A stretch of 64,000 bases of DNA from Rhodocyclaceae bacterium (GCA_018261935.1 JAGTRP010000004.1:1-64000); one strand, 5' to 3'. Numbered from the stretch's first letter, positions 16,483 to 26,834 are shown. The notes: generated from the letters alone by a model not told the origin. Translations and numbers: made by a program.

Positions 16483-18054
16483 ATGGACGCCATCGCCCAC
16501 CACATCCGCCACGAGGAACACCCCACCGGCTTGATGCGCTGGCTCACCACCACCAACCACAAGGACATCGGCACCCTGTACCTGTGGTTCTCCCTGACCA
16601 TGTTCTTCTTCGCCGGGGCGCTGGCCATGGTGATCCGGGCCGAACTCTTCCAGCCCGGGCTCCAGGTGGTGCAGCCCCAGATCTTCAACCAGCTCACCAC
16701 CATGCACGGGCTGGTGATGATCTTCGGGGCCATCATGCCGGCCCTGGTGGGCTTCGCCAACTGGCAAATCCCCCTCATGATCGGCGCCCCGGACATGGCC
16801 TTTCCCCGCCTGAACAACTGGAGCTTCTGGCTCCTGCCGGTGGCGGCCACCCTGCTGGTTTCGTCCTTCTTCGTTCCAGGGGGCTCCATGGCCGGGGGCT
16901 GGACCATGTACCCGCCCCTCTACATCCAGGGCGGCATCTCCTACGACATGACCATCCTCGCCGTCCATATCCTGGGCCTGTCGTCCATCATGGGGGCGAT
17001 CAACATCATCGTCACCATCCTCAACCTGCGGGCCCCGGGGATGACCATGATGAAGCTGCCCCTCTTCGTCTGGACCTGGCTCATCACCGCCTTCCTGCTG
17101 GTGGCGGTGATGCCGGTGCTGGCCAGCGTGGTCACCATGCTCCTCACCGACCGCCACTTCGGCACCCATTTCTTCAATGCCGCCGGCGGCGGCGACCCGG
17201 TCATGTACCAGCACATCTTCTGGACCTTCGGCCACCCCGAGGTGTACATCATGATCCTGCCGGCCTTCGGGATCATTTCCAGCATCATTCCCACCTTCGC
17301 CCGGAAGAAGCTCTTCGGCTACACCTCCATGGTCTACGCCGTGGCCGCCATCGCCCTCCTGTCCTTCCTGGTCTGGGCCCACCACATGTTCACCGTCGGC
17401 ATGCCGGTGGCCGGGCAGCTCTATTTCATGTACGCCACCATGCTCATCTCGGTGCCCACCGGGGTGAAGGTCTTCAACTGGGTGGCGACGTTATGGCGGG
17501 GGTCCATCAGCTTCGAGACCCCGATGCTCTTCGCCCTCGCCTTCGTCTGCCTGTTCACCATCGGCGGCTTCTCGGGCCTGGTGGTCTCCCTGGTGCCGGT
17601 GGATATCCAGCTCCAGGACACCTACTACGTGGTGGCCCACTTCCACTACGTGCTCTTTTCCGGCTCCGCCATGGCCATCATGGGCGGCGTCTATTACTGG
17701 CTGCCGAAATGGACCGGCCACATGTACGACGAATTCCTCGGCCAAGTCCATTTCTGGCTCACCGCCATCGCCTTCAACATCACCTTCTTCCCCATGCACT
17801 TCCTGGGGCTGGCCGGGATGCCCCGGCGCATCCCGGACTACGCCCTGCAGTTCGCCGACTTCAACCGGCTATCGAGCCTCGGGGCCTTCGTCCTGGGGGC
17901 GAGCCAGCTCATCTTCCTGTACGTGGTGGTGAAATGCATCCGCGGCGGCGCCCAGGCCGGCGACCGGCCCTGGGAAGGGGCGGAAAGCCTGGAGTGGACC
18001 CTCACTTCGCCGCCTCCCTACCACTCCTTCACGGTCGCCCCGCAGGTGAAATGA
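16483..18054 (+). CDS. coxA: Cytochrome c oxidase subunit I, copy 2
   Basis: 523-residue catalytic subunit, collinear with copy 1. The same metal-site motifs are present: 'FGHPEVYIM', 'WAHHMFTVG' and 'VVAHFHYVL'. Differences concentrate in helix-connecting loops, for example '[21 protein letters not shown]' in place of copy 1's 'VGSGAIDTGWTFYAPLSIQ'. The ATG at 16483 follows AGGAGAA and lies 11 bases after coxB. Overlaps coxC by ATGA. Confidence 0.97.
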   Translation: MDAIAHHIRHEEHPTGLMRWLTTTNHKDIGTLYLWFSLTMFFFAGALAMVIRAELFQPGLQVVQPQIFNQLTTMHGLVMIFGAIMPALVGFANWQIPLMIGAPDMAFPRLNNWSFWLLPVAATLLVSSFFVPGGSMAGGWTMYPPLYIQGGISYDMTILAVHILGLSSIMGAINIIVTILNLRAPGMTMMKLPLFVWTWLITAFLLVAVMPVLASVVTMLLTDRHFGTHFFNAAGGGDPVMYQHIFWTFGHPEVYIMILPAFGIISSIIPTFARKKLFGYTSMVYAVAAIALLSFLVWAHHMFTVGMPVAGQLYFMYATMLISVPTGVKVFNWVATLWRGSISFETPMLFALAFVCLFTIGGFSGLVVSLVPVDIQLQDTYYVVAHFHYVLFSGSAMAIMGGVYYWLPKWTGHMYDEFLGQVHFWLTAIAFNITFFPMHFLGLAGMPRRIPDYALQFADFNRLSSLGAFVLGASQLIFLYVVVKCIRGGAQAGDRPWEGAESLEWTLTSPPPYHSFTVAPQVK

Positions 18055-18887
18055 TCATGGCCAACCACAGCTCCGAGTATTACGTCCCGCCGCCCTCCCG
18101 CTGGCCCATCGTCGGCTCCCTGGCCTTGCTAACCCTGGCCGGCGGCTTCATCCTCTTCCTCGACAAGATGGCCGCCGGCCCCTACGTCATGGCCCTAGGG
18201 GCGGCCATCCTCATCTACATGCTGGTCGGCTGGTTCGGCAGCGTCATCCGGGAGGACCAGGCGGGGAAGCTGGGGGGCCGGGTGGACATGTCCTTCCGCT
18301 GGGGCATGGTGTGGTTCATCTTTTCCGAAGTGATGTTCTTCGGCGGCTTTTTCGGCGCCCTCTTCTACGCCCGCAACTTCACCCTGCCCAGCCTGGCCGA
18401 TGCCCAGATGCTGTGGCCCGGCTTCAGCGGTGCCTGGCCGAGTGCCGGCCCGGGGATCCGGGAGCAGTTCACCCCCATGGCGGCCTGGGGCATTCCCGCC
18501 CTCAACACCCTGATCCTGCTGTCCTCCGGGGCCACCGTCACCTGGGCCCACTGGGGACTGAAGCAGGGCCGGCGGCGCCAGCTCAAGATCGGGCTCATCC
18601 TCACCATCCTGCTGGGGCTGACCTTCCTGGTCCTCCAGGCCCATGAATACCTGGACGCCGCCTTCACCATCCGCACCGGCATCTATGGCGCCACCTTCTA
18701 CATGCTCACCGGCTTCCACGGCATGCATGTGACCCTGGGGGCCATCATGCTGACAGTGATCACCTTCCGGGTTTTTGCCGGTCATTTCAGCCCGGACGAC
18801 CACTTCGGCTTCGAAGCGGTGTCCTGGTACTGGCACTTCGTGGATGTGGTGTGGCTGCTGCTCTTCGTTTTCGTCTATTGGCTATGA
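18051..18887 (+). CDS. coxC: Cytochrome c oxidase subunit III, copy 2
   Basis: 278-residue seven-helix subunit. It shares '[15 protein letters not shown]' and the C-terminal '[17 protein letters not shown]' with copy 1. The ATG at 18051 overlaps the coxA stop (ATGA); a second ATG lies two codons on. No ctaG lies between coxA and coxC here, unlike cluster 1. It overlaps the convergent mpl gene by 6 bases. Confidence 0.96.
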   Translation: MIMANHSSEYYVPPPSRWPIVGSLALLTLAGGFILFLDKMAAGPYVMALGAAILIYMLVGWFGSVIREDQAGKLGGRVDMSFRWGMVWFIFSEVMFFGGFFGALFYARNFTLPSLADAQMLWPGFSGAWPSAGPGIREQFTPMAAWGIPALNTLILLSSGATVTWAHWGLKQGRRRQLKIGLILTILLGLTFLVLQAHEYLDAAFTIRTGIYGATFYMLTGFHGMHVTLGAIMLTVITFRVFAGHFSPDDHFGFEAVSWYWHFVDVVWLLLFVFVYWL

Positions 18888-20231
18888 GCTGGCCAAGGCC
18901 GCCAGCAGCTTGCCGTGGATGCCGCCGAAGCCGCCGTTGCTCATGACCAGCACGTGGTCGCCATGCTGGGCGGCGGCGGCAATGTGCCGCACCAGGGTTT
19001 CCAGATCTTCCTCCACCACGGCCTTGGCCCCCAGGGGCGCCAGGGCCGCCCCGGCATCCCAGCCCAGGTTGGCGGCGTAGCAGAAGACCTTGTCGGTCTC
19101 GGCCAGGCTTGCGGGCAGCTGGCTCTTCATCACCCCGAGCTTCATGGTATTGGAGCGGGGCTCCAGCACCGCCAGGATGCGGGCGTCTCCCACCCGGCGC
19201 CGCAGGCCCGCCACGGTGGTGGCGATGGCGGTGGGGTGGTGGGCGAAATCGTCGTAGACCGTCACGCCCCGCACCGTGCCGCGGACTTCCAGCCGGCGCT
19301 TGACGCTCTCGAAACGGGACAGGGCTTCGAGCCCCTTGTCGAAGGGCACCCCGACATGGCGGGCGGCCAGGAGGGCGGCGCAGGCATTGGCCCGGTTGTG
19401 GTCGCCGGTCAGTTGCCAGACGGTGCGGCCGATCTCGCCGTCCGGTCCCCTCAGGACCAGTTCTCCGGTGGCGTCGTCGCCGCCGACCCCATAGCCGTCG
19501 GGACTGTTGAACCACTCCACCGGCGTCCAGCAGCCCCGGGCCAGGACACGCTTGAGGCTGGCTTCCGCGCCGTTGGCGACGATCAGGCCGGAAGCCGGCA
19601 GCGTCCGCACCAGATGGTGGAATTGCGTTTCGATTGCCGCCAGATCCGCGAAGATGTCGGCATGATCGAATTCCAGGTTGTTCAGCACCGCGGTCCGCGG
19701 CCGGTAATGGACGAACTTGGAGCGCTTGTCGCAGAAGGCTGTGTCGTATTCGTCCGCTTCGATGACGAAGAAGGGGGTGCCGCCGAGGCAGGCCGAAACC
19801 CCGAAGTTCATCGGCACGCCGCCGATCAGGAAACCCGGGTCCATGCCGGCATCCGCCAGTATCCAGGCCAGCATGGCGCTGGTCGTGGTCTTGCCGTGGG
19901 TGCCTGCCACCCCCAGGACCCAGCGCCCCTGCAGGACGTTCTCCGCCAGCCATTGGGGTCCGGAAACGTAAGGCAAGCCCTGGTCCAGGATGGCCTCCAA
20001 CAAGGGATTGCCCCGGGAGATGGCGTTGCCGATCACAAAGACGTCGGGCTTCAGCTCCAATTGGTCGGGGCCGTAGCCTTCGATGAGATCGACGCCCGCC
20101 GAGCGCAGCTGGTCGCTCATGGGCGGATAGACGTTGGCGTCGCAACCGGTGACGCGATGGCCGACGGCCCGCGCCAGTTGCGCGATGCCGCCCATGAAGG
20201 TGCCGCAGATGCCGAGAATGTGAATGTGCAT
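18882..20231 (-). CDS. mpl: Murein peptide ligase Mpl (peptidoglycan recycling)
   Basis: 449-residue Mur-ligase family enzyme that joins recycled L-Ala-gamma-D-Glu-meso-DAP tripeptide to UDP-N-acetylmuramate with ATP in the cytosol. Visible are the N-terminal Rossmann segment 'MHIHILGICGTFMGG', the Mur P-loop 'GVAGTHGKTTT' and the Mpl-typical 'FVIEADEYDTAFCDKRSKF'. Length is normal. The start at 20231 puts the beta strand at the N-terminus; the frame continues upstream but through the divergent gene. Confidence 0.95.
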   Translation of the reverse strand: MHIHILGICGTFMGGIAQLARAVGHRVTGCDANVYPPMSDQLRSAGVDLIEGYGPDQLELKPDVFVIGNAISRGNPLLEAILDQGLPYVSGPQWLAENVLQGRWVLGVAGTHGKTTTSAMLAWILADAGMDPGFLIGGVPMNFGVSACLGGTPFFVIEADEYDTAFCDKRSKFVHYRPRTAVLNNLEFDHADIFADLAAIETQFHHLVRTLPASGLIVANGAEASLKRVLARGCWTPVEWFNSPDGYGVGGDDATGELVLRGPDGEIGRTVWQLTGDHNRANACAALLAARHVGVPFDKGLEALSRFESVKRRLEVRGTVRGVTVYDDFAHHPTAIATTVAGLRRRVGDARILAVLEPRSNTMKLGVMKSQLPASLAETDKVFCYAANLGWDAGAALAPLGAKAVVEEDLETLVRHIAAAAQHGDHVLVMSNGGFGGIHGKLLAALASS

Positions 20232-20282
20232 GGAAAGAAGACCCGTTAGAATGAAACCGATTTTACTCCGACGTCGCACACC

Positions 20283-20885
20283 ATGCCCCGCCACGACAGG
20301 GCGCGTCTCGCAGCCAATGCGCGCGCCAGCATTGCCAGTGCCGCCGCCCGCCTGATGGCCGAGGATGGCATCACCGATTTCCATCTCGCCAAGAAGAAGG
20401 CCGCCCGCCAGCTTGGCCTGCCGGACAATACCGGCTTTCCCGACAATGCCGAGGTGGAGGCCGAACTGCGCACTTACCGGGCCATCTACCAGGACGAGGA
20501 ACATACCGCCCTGCTCCGCAGCCTGCGCCAGACCGCCCTGGAACTGATGCAGCTCCTGGCCGATTTCCGTCCCTACCTCATCGGCTCGGTGCTCGACGGC
20601 ACCGCCGGCGAGCATTCCAGCATCGATATCCTGCTCTTTGCCGACAGCGCCAAGGAGGTGGAAATCTTCCTCCTCAACCGGAACATCGACTTCGAGCATG
20701 CCGATCCCCGAAACGATCGGGCCGAGGCGGTGCTGGTCGTACAGACAGAGGAAGCCGACGCCAACCTGGTCATTTTCCCGCCCCAATGGGAACGGACTTC
20801 CTTCAAGCACCGGGACGGCCGTCCCCGGGAGCGGGCCCGCATCGAAGCCGTCACCGCCCTTCTCAGGGAAGAAGCAGGCGAATGA
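20283..20885 (+). CDS. Conserved protein with nucleotidyltransferase-like motif
   Basis: 200-residue soluble protein. The N-terminal half is helical ('RLMAEDGITDFHLAKKKAAR'). The second half contains 'IGSVLDGTAGEHSSIDILLF', resembling the G-S plus (S/D)-x-D strand-turn of minimal nucleotidyltransferases, though one expected acidic residue is replaced by Ser. It starts 51 bases from mpl on the opposite strand and overlaps the thioredoxin gene by ATGA. I do not know its substrate; an NTase fold, possibly inactive, is an inference. Confidence 0.8.
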   Translation: MPRHDRARLAANARASIASAAARLMAEDGITDFHLAKKKAARQLGLPDNTGFPDNAEVEAELRTYRAIYQDEEHTALLRSLRQTALELMQLLADFRPYLIGSVLDGTAGEHSSIDILLFADSAKEVEIFLLNRNIDFEHADPRNDRAEAVLVVQTEEADANLVIFPPQWERTSFKHRDGRPRERARIEAVTALLREEAGE

Positions 20886-21421
20886 GGCAGCGCTGGCTGC
20901 TGCTGGGCGCCGCGACCCTTTTGGCCCTGACCGCCTTTTTCGCCGGCCTTTTCCTGTCCCGGCCTGCACAGCCGCCGCTGCCGGCTTCGCCGCCGCCTTC
21001 CCGGGCGGCCGTCGAGCGCTTGTTCGCAGCGTCCCTGTTCGATGCGGCCGGCAAGGAAACCACCCTCGCCCGATGGCGCGGCAAGCCGCTTATCGTCAAT
21101 TTCTGGGCGACCTGGTGCCCTCCCTGCCTGGAGGAGATGCCCCTCTTTTCCCGTTTGCAGGAAAGGCACCCGGAAGTACAATTCGTCGGTATCGCCATCG
21201 ACACTCCGGAAAACGTCGAAGCTTTCGCCGCCTCCCACCGGTTTTCCTATCCGCTGGCCCGGGGCTCGGAAGGGGTCATGTCCCTCATGACCGACCTCGG
21301 CAACGGCCGGGGCGGACTACCCTTCACGGTCGCCATGGACGCCGCCGGCCAGGTCCGGCACATCCGCCTGGGCGCCCTGTCCGAGAGCGAAGCCGAGCGC
21401 CTCATCGCCAGCCTTAAGTAA
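20882..21421 (+). CDS. TlpA-like periplasmic thiol:disulfide oxidoreductase
   Basis: 179 residues with an N-terminal membrane anchor or uncleaved signal (about residues 6-27) and a thioredoxin domain. The active site is W-C-P-P-C in 'NFWATWCPPCLEEMPLF'. The cis-Pro loop is 'RGGLPFTVAMD'. The WCPPC form marks TlpA/ResA/CcmG-type reductases, which reduce specific periplasmic disulfides such as those of apocytochrome c or Cu sites. ATGA overlap with the preceding gene. Confidence 0.92.
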   Translation: MRQRWLLLGAATLLALTAFFAGLFLSRPAQPPLPASPPPSRAAVERLFAASLFDAAGKETTLARWRGKPLIVNFWATWCPPCLEEMPLFSRLQERHPEVQFVGIAIDTPENVEAFAASHRFSYPLARGSEGVMSLMTDLGNGRGGLPFTVAMDAAGQVRHIRLGALSESEAERLIASLK

Positions 21422-21466
21422 TACCAGACTGGACAAATTGCGGCGATTTGCGGCAAACTTGCAGGG

Positions 21467-21946
21467 ATGAAGAAGGAAAAAAGCACTTCCGGGCAAGCCA
21501 CCACCGCCCGTCTCCTGGTCATCCACGGTCCCAATTTGAACCTGCTCGGCACCCGGGAGCCGGAGCAATATGGCCACACGACCCTCTCCGACATCAACCT
21601 GGCCCTCAGCCGCCGGGCGGAAACCGCCGGAGTCGAACTGGAGACGTTCCAGAGCAATCATGAGGGTGCGCTCATCGAGCGCGTTCATGCCGCCCGGGAA
21701 CAGGGCGTTCGGGCCATCATCATCAATCCCGCCGGCTACACCCACACCAGCGTCGCCCTGCGGGATGCCCTGGCCGCGGTGGCCATCCCGTTCGTCGAAG
21801 TGCACCTCTCCAATGTCTATGCGCGGGAACCCTTCCGCCATCATTCCTATTTCTCGGCCCTGGCCATGGGCGTCATTTCCGGGCTGGGGAGCGAGGGCTA
21901 CCTCCTCGCCCTCGAATATCTGCTGAACAAGCTCAACACCGATTAA
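21467..21946 (+). CDS. aroQ: Type II 3-dehydroquinate dehydratase
   Basis: 159 residues; dehydrates 3-dehydroquinate to 3-dehydroshikimate in the shikimate pathway, as a cytosolic dodecamer. Signatures are '[20 protein letters not shown]' (catalytic Tyr in the flexible lid), '[14 protein letters not shown]' (catalytic His) and '[17 protein letters not shown]'. The ATG at 21467 gives an N-terminal extension of about 13 residues beyond the common start; no closer start codon exists. A GGG lies next to the start, giving poor SD spacing. Confidence 0.95.
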   Translation: MKKEKSTSGQATTARLLVIHGPNLNLLGTREPEQYGHTTLSDINLALSRRAETAGVELETFQSNHEGALIERVHAAREQGVRAIIINPAGYTHTSVALRDALAAVAIPFVEVHLSNVYAREPFRHHSYFSALAMGVISGLGSEGYLLALEYLLNKLNTD

Positions 21947-22001
21947 GTCGCAGACGTCCGCCAACTTGGCGCGAACGTCCGCAAAAAACTAGGGAGCATC
22001 C

Positions 22002-22454
22002 ATGGATCTGCGTAAACTCAAAAAACTCATCGACCTCGTCCAGGAATCGGGCATTTCGGAACTGGAAGTCACCGAAGGCGAAGAAAAGGTCCGCATTGCC
22101 AAGCATTTCGCCGCCCCGATGCAGCCGCAGCAATACATGGCGCCCATGCCGATGGCCCCGGTTGCCGGTCCCGCGGCCGCCGGCTCGGCGAGCCTGGAGG
22201 AAGAGGACGAACTGCCGGAAGGCCATGTGGTCAAGGCCCCCATGGTGGGCACCTTCTACCGCTCGCCCTCCCCCGGCGCCGGTCCCTTCGTCGAAGTGGG
22301 CCAGGCGGTCAAGCAGGGCGATACCCTGTGCATCATCGAAGCCATGAAGCTCCTGAACGAGATCGAAGCCGACGCTTCCGGCGTCGTCAAGGCCATCCTG
22401 ATCGAAAACGGCGAGCCGGTGGAATACGGCGAGCCGCTGTTCGTTATCGGCTGA
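22002..22454 (+). CDS. accB: Acetyl-CoA carboxylase biotin carboxyl carrier protein
   Basis: 150-residue BCCP of acetyl-CoA carboxylase. A helical N-terminus ([21 protein letters not shown]) is followed by an Ala/Pro/Met-rich flexible linker (about residues 40-70) and a C-terminal biotinyl domain. Biotin attaches to K116 in EAMKLLNE. The domain carries the usual thumb. ACTAGGGAGC precedes the ATG. Forms an operon with accC 101 bases downstream. Confidence 0.96.
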   Translation: MDLRKLKKLIDLVQESGISELEVTEGEEKVRIAKHFAAPMQPQQYMAPMPMAPVAGPAAAGSASLEEEDELPEGHVVKAPMVGTFYRSPSPGAGPFVEVGQAVKQGDTLCIIEAMKLLNEIEADASGVVKAILIENGEPVEYGEPLFVIG

Positions 22455-22555
22455 ACCCGTCATGTTCGAGACAACATGCCGCGCCAGCGGCTTGTTGCGG
22501 CCAGGCGTGAGACGCATAGCGCGTCATGCCGGAGCCAACATAGGATACAAACACA

Positions 22556-23914
22556 ATGTTTGAAAAAATTCTCATCGCCAACCGGGGCGAGATCGCCCTG
22601 CGGGTGCAGCGGGCCTGCCGCGAACTGGGCATCAAGACGGTGGTCGTCCATTCCGAAGCCGACCGGGAGGCCAAGTACGTCAAGCTCGCCGACGAGTCGG
22701 TGTGCATCGGCCCGGCGCCTTCGGCCCAGAGTTACCTGAATATCCCGGCCATCATTTCCGCCGCCGAGGTCACCGACGCCCAGGCGATCCACCCGGGCTA
22801 CGGCTTCCTGTCGGAAAACGCCGACTTCGCCGAACGGGTGGAATCCTCCGGCTTCGTCTTCATCGGCCCCCGCGCCGAGACCATCCGCCTCATGGGAGAC
22901 AAGGTTTCCGCCAAGAACGCCATGAAGGAAGCGGGCGTGCCTTGCGTGCCGGGTTCTGAAGGCGCCCTGCCGGAAGACTCCAAGGAAATCGTCAAGATCG
23001 CCCGGGCCATCGGCTACCCGGTGATCATCAAGGCGGCCGGTGGCGGCGGCGGGCGCGGCATGCGGGTCGTCCATACCGAAGCCGCCCTGGTGAACGCGGT
23101 CCAGATGACCAAGTCCGAAGCCCAAAACGCCTTCGGCAACCCCACCGTGTACATGGAAAAATTCCTGGAGAACCCGCGCCACGTGGAAATCCAGGTGCTG
23201 GCCGACGAGCACCGCAACGCCGTCTACCTGGGAGAGAGGGACTGCTCCATGCAGCGCCGCCACCAGAAGATTATCGAGGAAGCCCCGGCGCCTCACATCG
23301 CCTCCCGGCACATCGTCCGCATCGGCGAACGCTGCGCCGATGCTTGCCGCCGCATCGGCTACCGGGGCGCCGGCACGTTCGAGTTCCTGTATGAGAACGG
23401 GGAGTTCTATTTCATCGAGATGAACACCCGGGTCCAGGTGGAGCATCCGGTATCGGAAGCCATCACCGGCATCGACATCGTCCAGGAGCAGATCCGCGTC
23501 GCGGCCGGCGAGAAGCTGCGCTTCAAGCAGCGGGACATCAATTTCCGGGGCCACGCCATCGAATGCCGGATCAACGCCGAAGATCCCTTCACTTTCGTGC
23601 CCTCTCCCGGCAAGATCAGCTTCTATCACCCCCCCGGCGGCCCCGGCATCCGGGTCGACTCCCATATCTACCAGGGCTACACCGTGCCGTCCCATTACGA
23701 CTCCATGGTGGCGAAAGTGATCGCCTATGGGGACACCCGGGAACAGGCCATCCGCCGCATGCGGATCGCCCTCTCGGAAATGAGCGTCGAAGGCATCAAG
23801 ACCAACATCGCCCTGCACCAGGAACTGATGCACGACGCCCGCTTTATCGAAGGCGGCACCAGCATCCATTACCTGGAAGAGAAACTGGCGGAAAAAGGCG
23901 AGGTCAAGAAATAA
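22556..23914 (+). CDS. accC: Acetyl-CoA carboxylase biotin carboxylase subunit
   Basis: 452-residue ATP-grasp enzyme that carboxylates the biotin on AccB using bicarbonate and ATP. Signatures are '[22 protein letters not shown]', the glycine-rich ATP lid '[11 protein letters not shown]', and '[20 protein letters not shown]' with the catalytic Arg and Glu. The 101-base spacer before it contains short GC-rich inverted repeats (for example GACGC/GCGTC near 22511-22525) that could tune the AccB:AccC ratio. Confidence 0.97.
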   Translation: MFEKILIANRGEIALRVQRACRELGIKTVVVHSEADREAKYVKLADESVCIGPAPSAQSYLNIPAIISAAEVTDAQAIHPGYGFLSENADFAERVESSGFVFIGPRAETIRLMGDKVSAKNAMKEAGVPCVPGSEGALPEDSKEIVKIARAIGYPVIIKAAGGGGGRGMRVVHTEAALVNAVQMTKSEAQNAFGNPTVYMEKFLENPRHVEIQVLADEHRNAVYLGERDCSMQRRHQKIIEEAPAPHIASRHIVRIGERCADACRRIGYRGAGTFEFLYENGEFYFIEMNTRVQVEHPVSEAITGIDIVQEQIRVAAGEKLRFKQRDINFRGHAIECRINAEDPFTFVPSPGKISFYHPPGGPGIRVDSHIYQGYTVPSHYDSMVAKVIAYGDTREQAIRRMRIALSEMSVEGIKTNIALHQELMHDARFIEGGTSIHYLEEKLAEKGEVKK

Positions 23915-23915
23915 C

Positions 23916-24806
23916 ATGGGATGGCAAAGCGTCAGCTTCCTGACTGATGCAGCGCACGCCGAGCTCTTGTGCGATGCGCTGCTGGAGGCCGGCGCCCTGT
24001 CGGCCTCCATCGAAGATGCCGATGCCGGCACGCCGGCGGAGCAGCCCCAGTTCGGCGAACCGGGATCGATCAATACCCCGGGGTGGGACCGGTCCCGGAT
24101 CGTCGCCCTTTTCGAGGCCGATGCCGAGCCGGCCGACATCCTGGCAGCGGCCTTCGCCGCCGCCGGCCTGCCGACGGTGCCGCAATTCACGGTGGAAGAA
24201 GTGGCCGAACAGAACTGGGTGCAACTCACCCAGTCCCAGTTCGACCCCATCCGCGTCTCCGGCCGCCTGTGGATCGTGCCCTCCTGGCACGAGGCCCCGG
24301 ACCCCGCCGCCATCAACCTGATCCTCGACCCCGGCATGGCCTTCGGCACCGGTTCCCATCCCACCACCCGGCTCTGCCTGGAGTGGCTGGAAAAGAACGT
24401 CACCCCGGGCTGCACGCTCCTCGACTACGGCTGCGGCTCCGGCATCCTCGCCATCGCCGCCGCCCGCCTGGGAGCCGGCACGGTGGCGGGCGTGGACATC
24501 GACCCCCAGGCGGTGGAAGCCGCCCGCGCCAATGCCGAGCGCAACGGCGTCTCCGCCCGCTTCGCCGACTCCGCCGAAAGCCTGGCCGGCGAGTATGATG
24601 TCGTCGTGGCAAATATCCTTTCCAACCCCCTCAAGGTCCTGGCTCCGGCCATCTGCTCCCATGTCCGCCCCGGGGGCCGGCTGGCCCTGTCCGGCATCCT
24701 GGCGGAACAGGCGGAGGAAATCATCGCCATCTACGCCCCCTGGCTCCCCCTGGCCGTCGCCGACACCCGCGAAGGCTGGGTCTGCCTGGCCGGAGAAAAG
24801 GCCTGA
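23916..24806 (+). CDS. prmA: Ribosomal protein L11 methyltransferase
   Basis: 296-residue SAM-dependent methyltransferase that trimethylates ribosomal protein L11. N-terminal substrate-recognition domain (about residues 1-100) and C-terminal Rossmann domain with SAM motif I '[20 protein letters not shown]' and motif IV '[15 protein letters not shown]' (NILxxPL, substrate site). '[19 protein letters not shown]' is the family signature. It begins one base after accC and shares one base with the next gene (TGATG). Confidence 0.95.
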   Translation: MGWQSVSFLTDAAHAELLCDALLEAGALSASIEDADAGTPAEQPQFGEPGSINTPGWDRSRIVALFEADAEPADILAAAFAAAGLPTVPQFTVEEVAEQNWVQLTQSQFDPIRVSGRLWIVPSWHEAPDPAAINLILDPGMAFGTGSHPTTRLCLEWLEKNVTPGCTLLDYGCGSGILAIAAARLGAGTVAGVDIDPQAVEAARANAERNGVSARFADSAESLAGEYDVVVANILSNPLKVLAPAICSHVRPGGRLALSGILAEQAEEIIAIYAPWLPLAVADTREGWVCLAGEKA

Positions 24807-25876
24807 TGCAGACGCGCTGCCCGCGCTGCCAGACCCATTTCCGCATCACGCCGGAACAGCTGCGCGCCCGCGGCGGCAAGGTCCGTTGCGGCCACTGCCA
24901 CGCAGTTTTCAACGCCCTCGAAACCCTGGTCGAGGAGCAGGCCGCCCCGCCAGTCTCCGAGCCCTGGATACCCGCCGCCCCGGCCCACGAGACACCCGCT
25001 GCCGTCGAACCCGCTCCGGCGCCTGAACCGCAACCGGAGCCGGCCCCTGAACCGGCCGTCGAACCCGAACCGTACGCCTGGTCCGAGCCGTATATCGGGC
25101 CCGAACCCGCGGTCGAAACCGAACCCGCCGTCGAGCCCGAAATGCCCGGCGAACCCGAAGCGGAGCCCGCGCCCGAACCAGAGCCGCCGATCGCGCCTGC
25201 CGCCCAGCCCGAACCCCCTTTCGAAACCGAAGCCGCTCCCGAAGCGCCGGACAGCCCTTCCGCCCACGACGAGACGCCCGAGGAATCCACACAGGCCGCC
25301 CGGGAAGCCGGGTTGGTGGCGGTCCGGGATCTGGCCGAGACGCCGGCCTACAGCCGGTGGGCCGCCGGCACCCTGGCTTCCAGCCCCCTGGCCGGCCTGG
25401 AAACCGAACCGCGGCACGGCCATACGTGGCTTTTCACCCTGGCCGCCCTGCTGCTGTCCCTCGGCCTCGCCACCCAGCTCATTTACCATTTCCGCACCGA
25501 GCTGGTTCAGCGCCTCCCCGCCCTGGAGGCCGCCTTCAAAGCCCTCGACATCGATGTACCGCTGCCCCGCCAGGCTGATCTCGTGAGCATCGAGACTTCC
25601 GACCTGCAGTCGGACAATGCCCGGGGCCTCCTGGCCCTCCAGGCCACCCTCAAGAACCGCGCCGCTTATGCCCAGGCTTGGCCGGCCCTGGAGCTCACCC
25701 TTACCGATGCCCACGACGCCGTCGTCGCCCGGCGCGTTCTGGAAGCCCCTGACTACCTGCCCCCATCCGCCGACGCCGGGGCCTTCCCGGCCAACAGCGA
25801 GACCGTCATCCGCCTCTGGATCGAGCCCAAGGATGTGGCGGCGGCAGGCTATCGGCTCTACGTTTTCTATCCCTGA
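24806..25876 (+). CDS. Zinc-ribbon (MJ0042) / DUF3426 membrane protein
   Basis: 356 residues in four parts. An N-terminal zinc ribbon has CxxC pairs at C5/C8 and C28/C31. A disordered linker of about 130 residues is dominated by Glu-Pro repeats (APEPQPEPAPEPAVEPEPY and similar). One membrane helix follows (WLFTLAALLLSLGLATQLIY, near residue 210), then a periplasmic DUF3426 domain (about 235-356). The zinc-ribbon end is predicted cytoplasmic. Conserved next to prmA in betaproteobacteria; function unknown. Confidence 0.88.
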   Translation: MQTRCPRCQTHFRITPEQLRARGGKVRCGHCHAVFNALETLVEEQAAPPVSEPWIPAAPAHETPAAVEPAPAPEPQPEPAPEPAVEPEPYAWSEPYIGPEPAVETEPAVEPEMPGEPEAEPAPEPEPPIAPAAQPEPPFETEAAPEAPDSPSAHDETPEESTQAAREAGLVAVRDLAETPAYSRWAAGTLASSPLAGLETEPRHGHTWLFTLAALLLSLGLATQLIYHFRTELVQRLPALEAAFKALDIDVPLPRQADLVSIETSDLQSDNARGLLALQATLKNRAAYAQAWPALELTLTDAHDAVVARRVLEAPDYLPPSADAGAFPANSETVIRLWIEPKDVAAAGYRLYVFYP

Positions 25877-25888
25877 CCCCAATCCGCC

Positions 25889-26824
25889 ATGTCCACCCTC
25901 ATCTGCGGCTCCCTCGCCTTCGACAACATCATGGTCTTTCCGGACCGTTTCAAGAATCACATCCTGCCGGAACAGATCCACATCCTGAACGTCGCCTTCC
26001 TGGTGCCCGAAATGCGCCGGGAATTCGGGGGCTGTGCCGGCAACATCGCGTACAACCTGAAGCTCCTGGGGGGCGAGCCCGTGATCATGGCCACCGTCGG
26101 CGACGATGCGCCTCCCTACTTCGAGCGCCTGGACCGCGTCGGCCTCTCCCGCGCCCATATCCGCCATGTGCCGGGCAGCTTCACGGCCCAGGCTTTCATC
26201 ACTACCGACCTGGACGACAACCAGATCACCGCTTTCCACCCGGGCGCCATGAGCTTCTCCCATCTCAACAAGGTCGCGGATGTGAAGGAAGCCCGGCTTG
26301 GCATCGTCGCGCCGGATGGCCGCGAGGGCATGCTGCAGCACGCCCGGGATTTCGCCGCCGCCGGCGTCCCCTTCATTTTCGACCCGGGCCAGGGCATGCC
26401 GATGTTCAGCGGCGACGAGCTCATGGATTTCATGGGGCTTGCCGATTACGCCTGCTTCAATGACTACGAGGCCAAGCTCCTGTCGGACCGCACCGGCCGC
26501 AGCATCGAGCAGCTCGCCGGTCAGGTGAAGGCCCTCGTCGTCACCCGGGGCGGGGACGGATCGGAAATCCATGCCGATGGTCAACGCTACGACATCCCCT
26601 GCGTTGAAGCAGATGAGGTGGTGGACCCCACCGGCTGCGGCGACGCCTATCGGGCCGGCCTGCTGTACGGTATAGCCAATGGCTTCGACTGGCCGACCAC
26701 CGGCCGTCTGGCGGCGGTCATGGGGGCCATCAAGATCGCCCATCGCGGCGGCCAGAACCATCAGCCCAGCCGCGAGGAAATTGCCGAACGTTATCGCCGC
26801 GCCTTCGGGGCGGCCCCCTGGTAA
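25889..26824 (+). CDS. PfkB-family carbohydrate/nucleoside kinase
   Basis: 311-residue ribokinase-fold kinase. The N-terminal 'CGSLAFDNIMVFPDRF' and 'GGCAGNIAYNLKLLGGEP' (substrate-binding GG motif) and the C-terminal 'VDPTGCGDAYRAGLLYG' (anion hole and catalytic Asp; GCGD in place of the usual GAGD) define the family. Overall resemblance is closest to the adenosine-kinase-like branch of PfkB. The substrate cannot be fixed from sequence. It lies 12 bases after the DUF3426 gene and 10 bases before the glycine-zipper gene. Confidence 0.9.
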   Translation: MSTLICGSLAFDNIMVFPDRFKNHILPEQIHILNVAFLVPEMRREFGGCAGNIAYNLKLLGGEPVIMATVGDDAPPYFERLDRVGLSRAHIRHVPGSFTAQAFITTDLDDNQITAFHPGAMSFSHLNKVADVKEARLGIVAPDGREGMLQHARDFAAAGVPFIFDPGQGMPMFSGDELMDFMGLADYACFNDYEAKLLSDRTGRSIEQLAGQVKALVVTRGGDGSEIHADGQRYDIPCVEADEVVDPTGCGDAYRAGLLYGIANGFDWPTTGRLAAVMGAIKIAHRGGQNHQPSREEIAERYRRAFGAAPW

Positions 26825-26834
26825 GGAGAGAATC

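Noticed and set aside
24990-25260. Repetitive DNA as a CRISPR array
   Set aside because: The repeats are short in-frame Glu-Pro codon runs inside a gene, with no constant spacer length.
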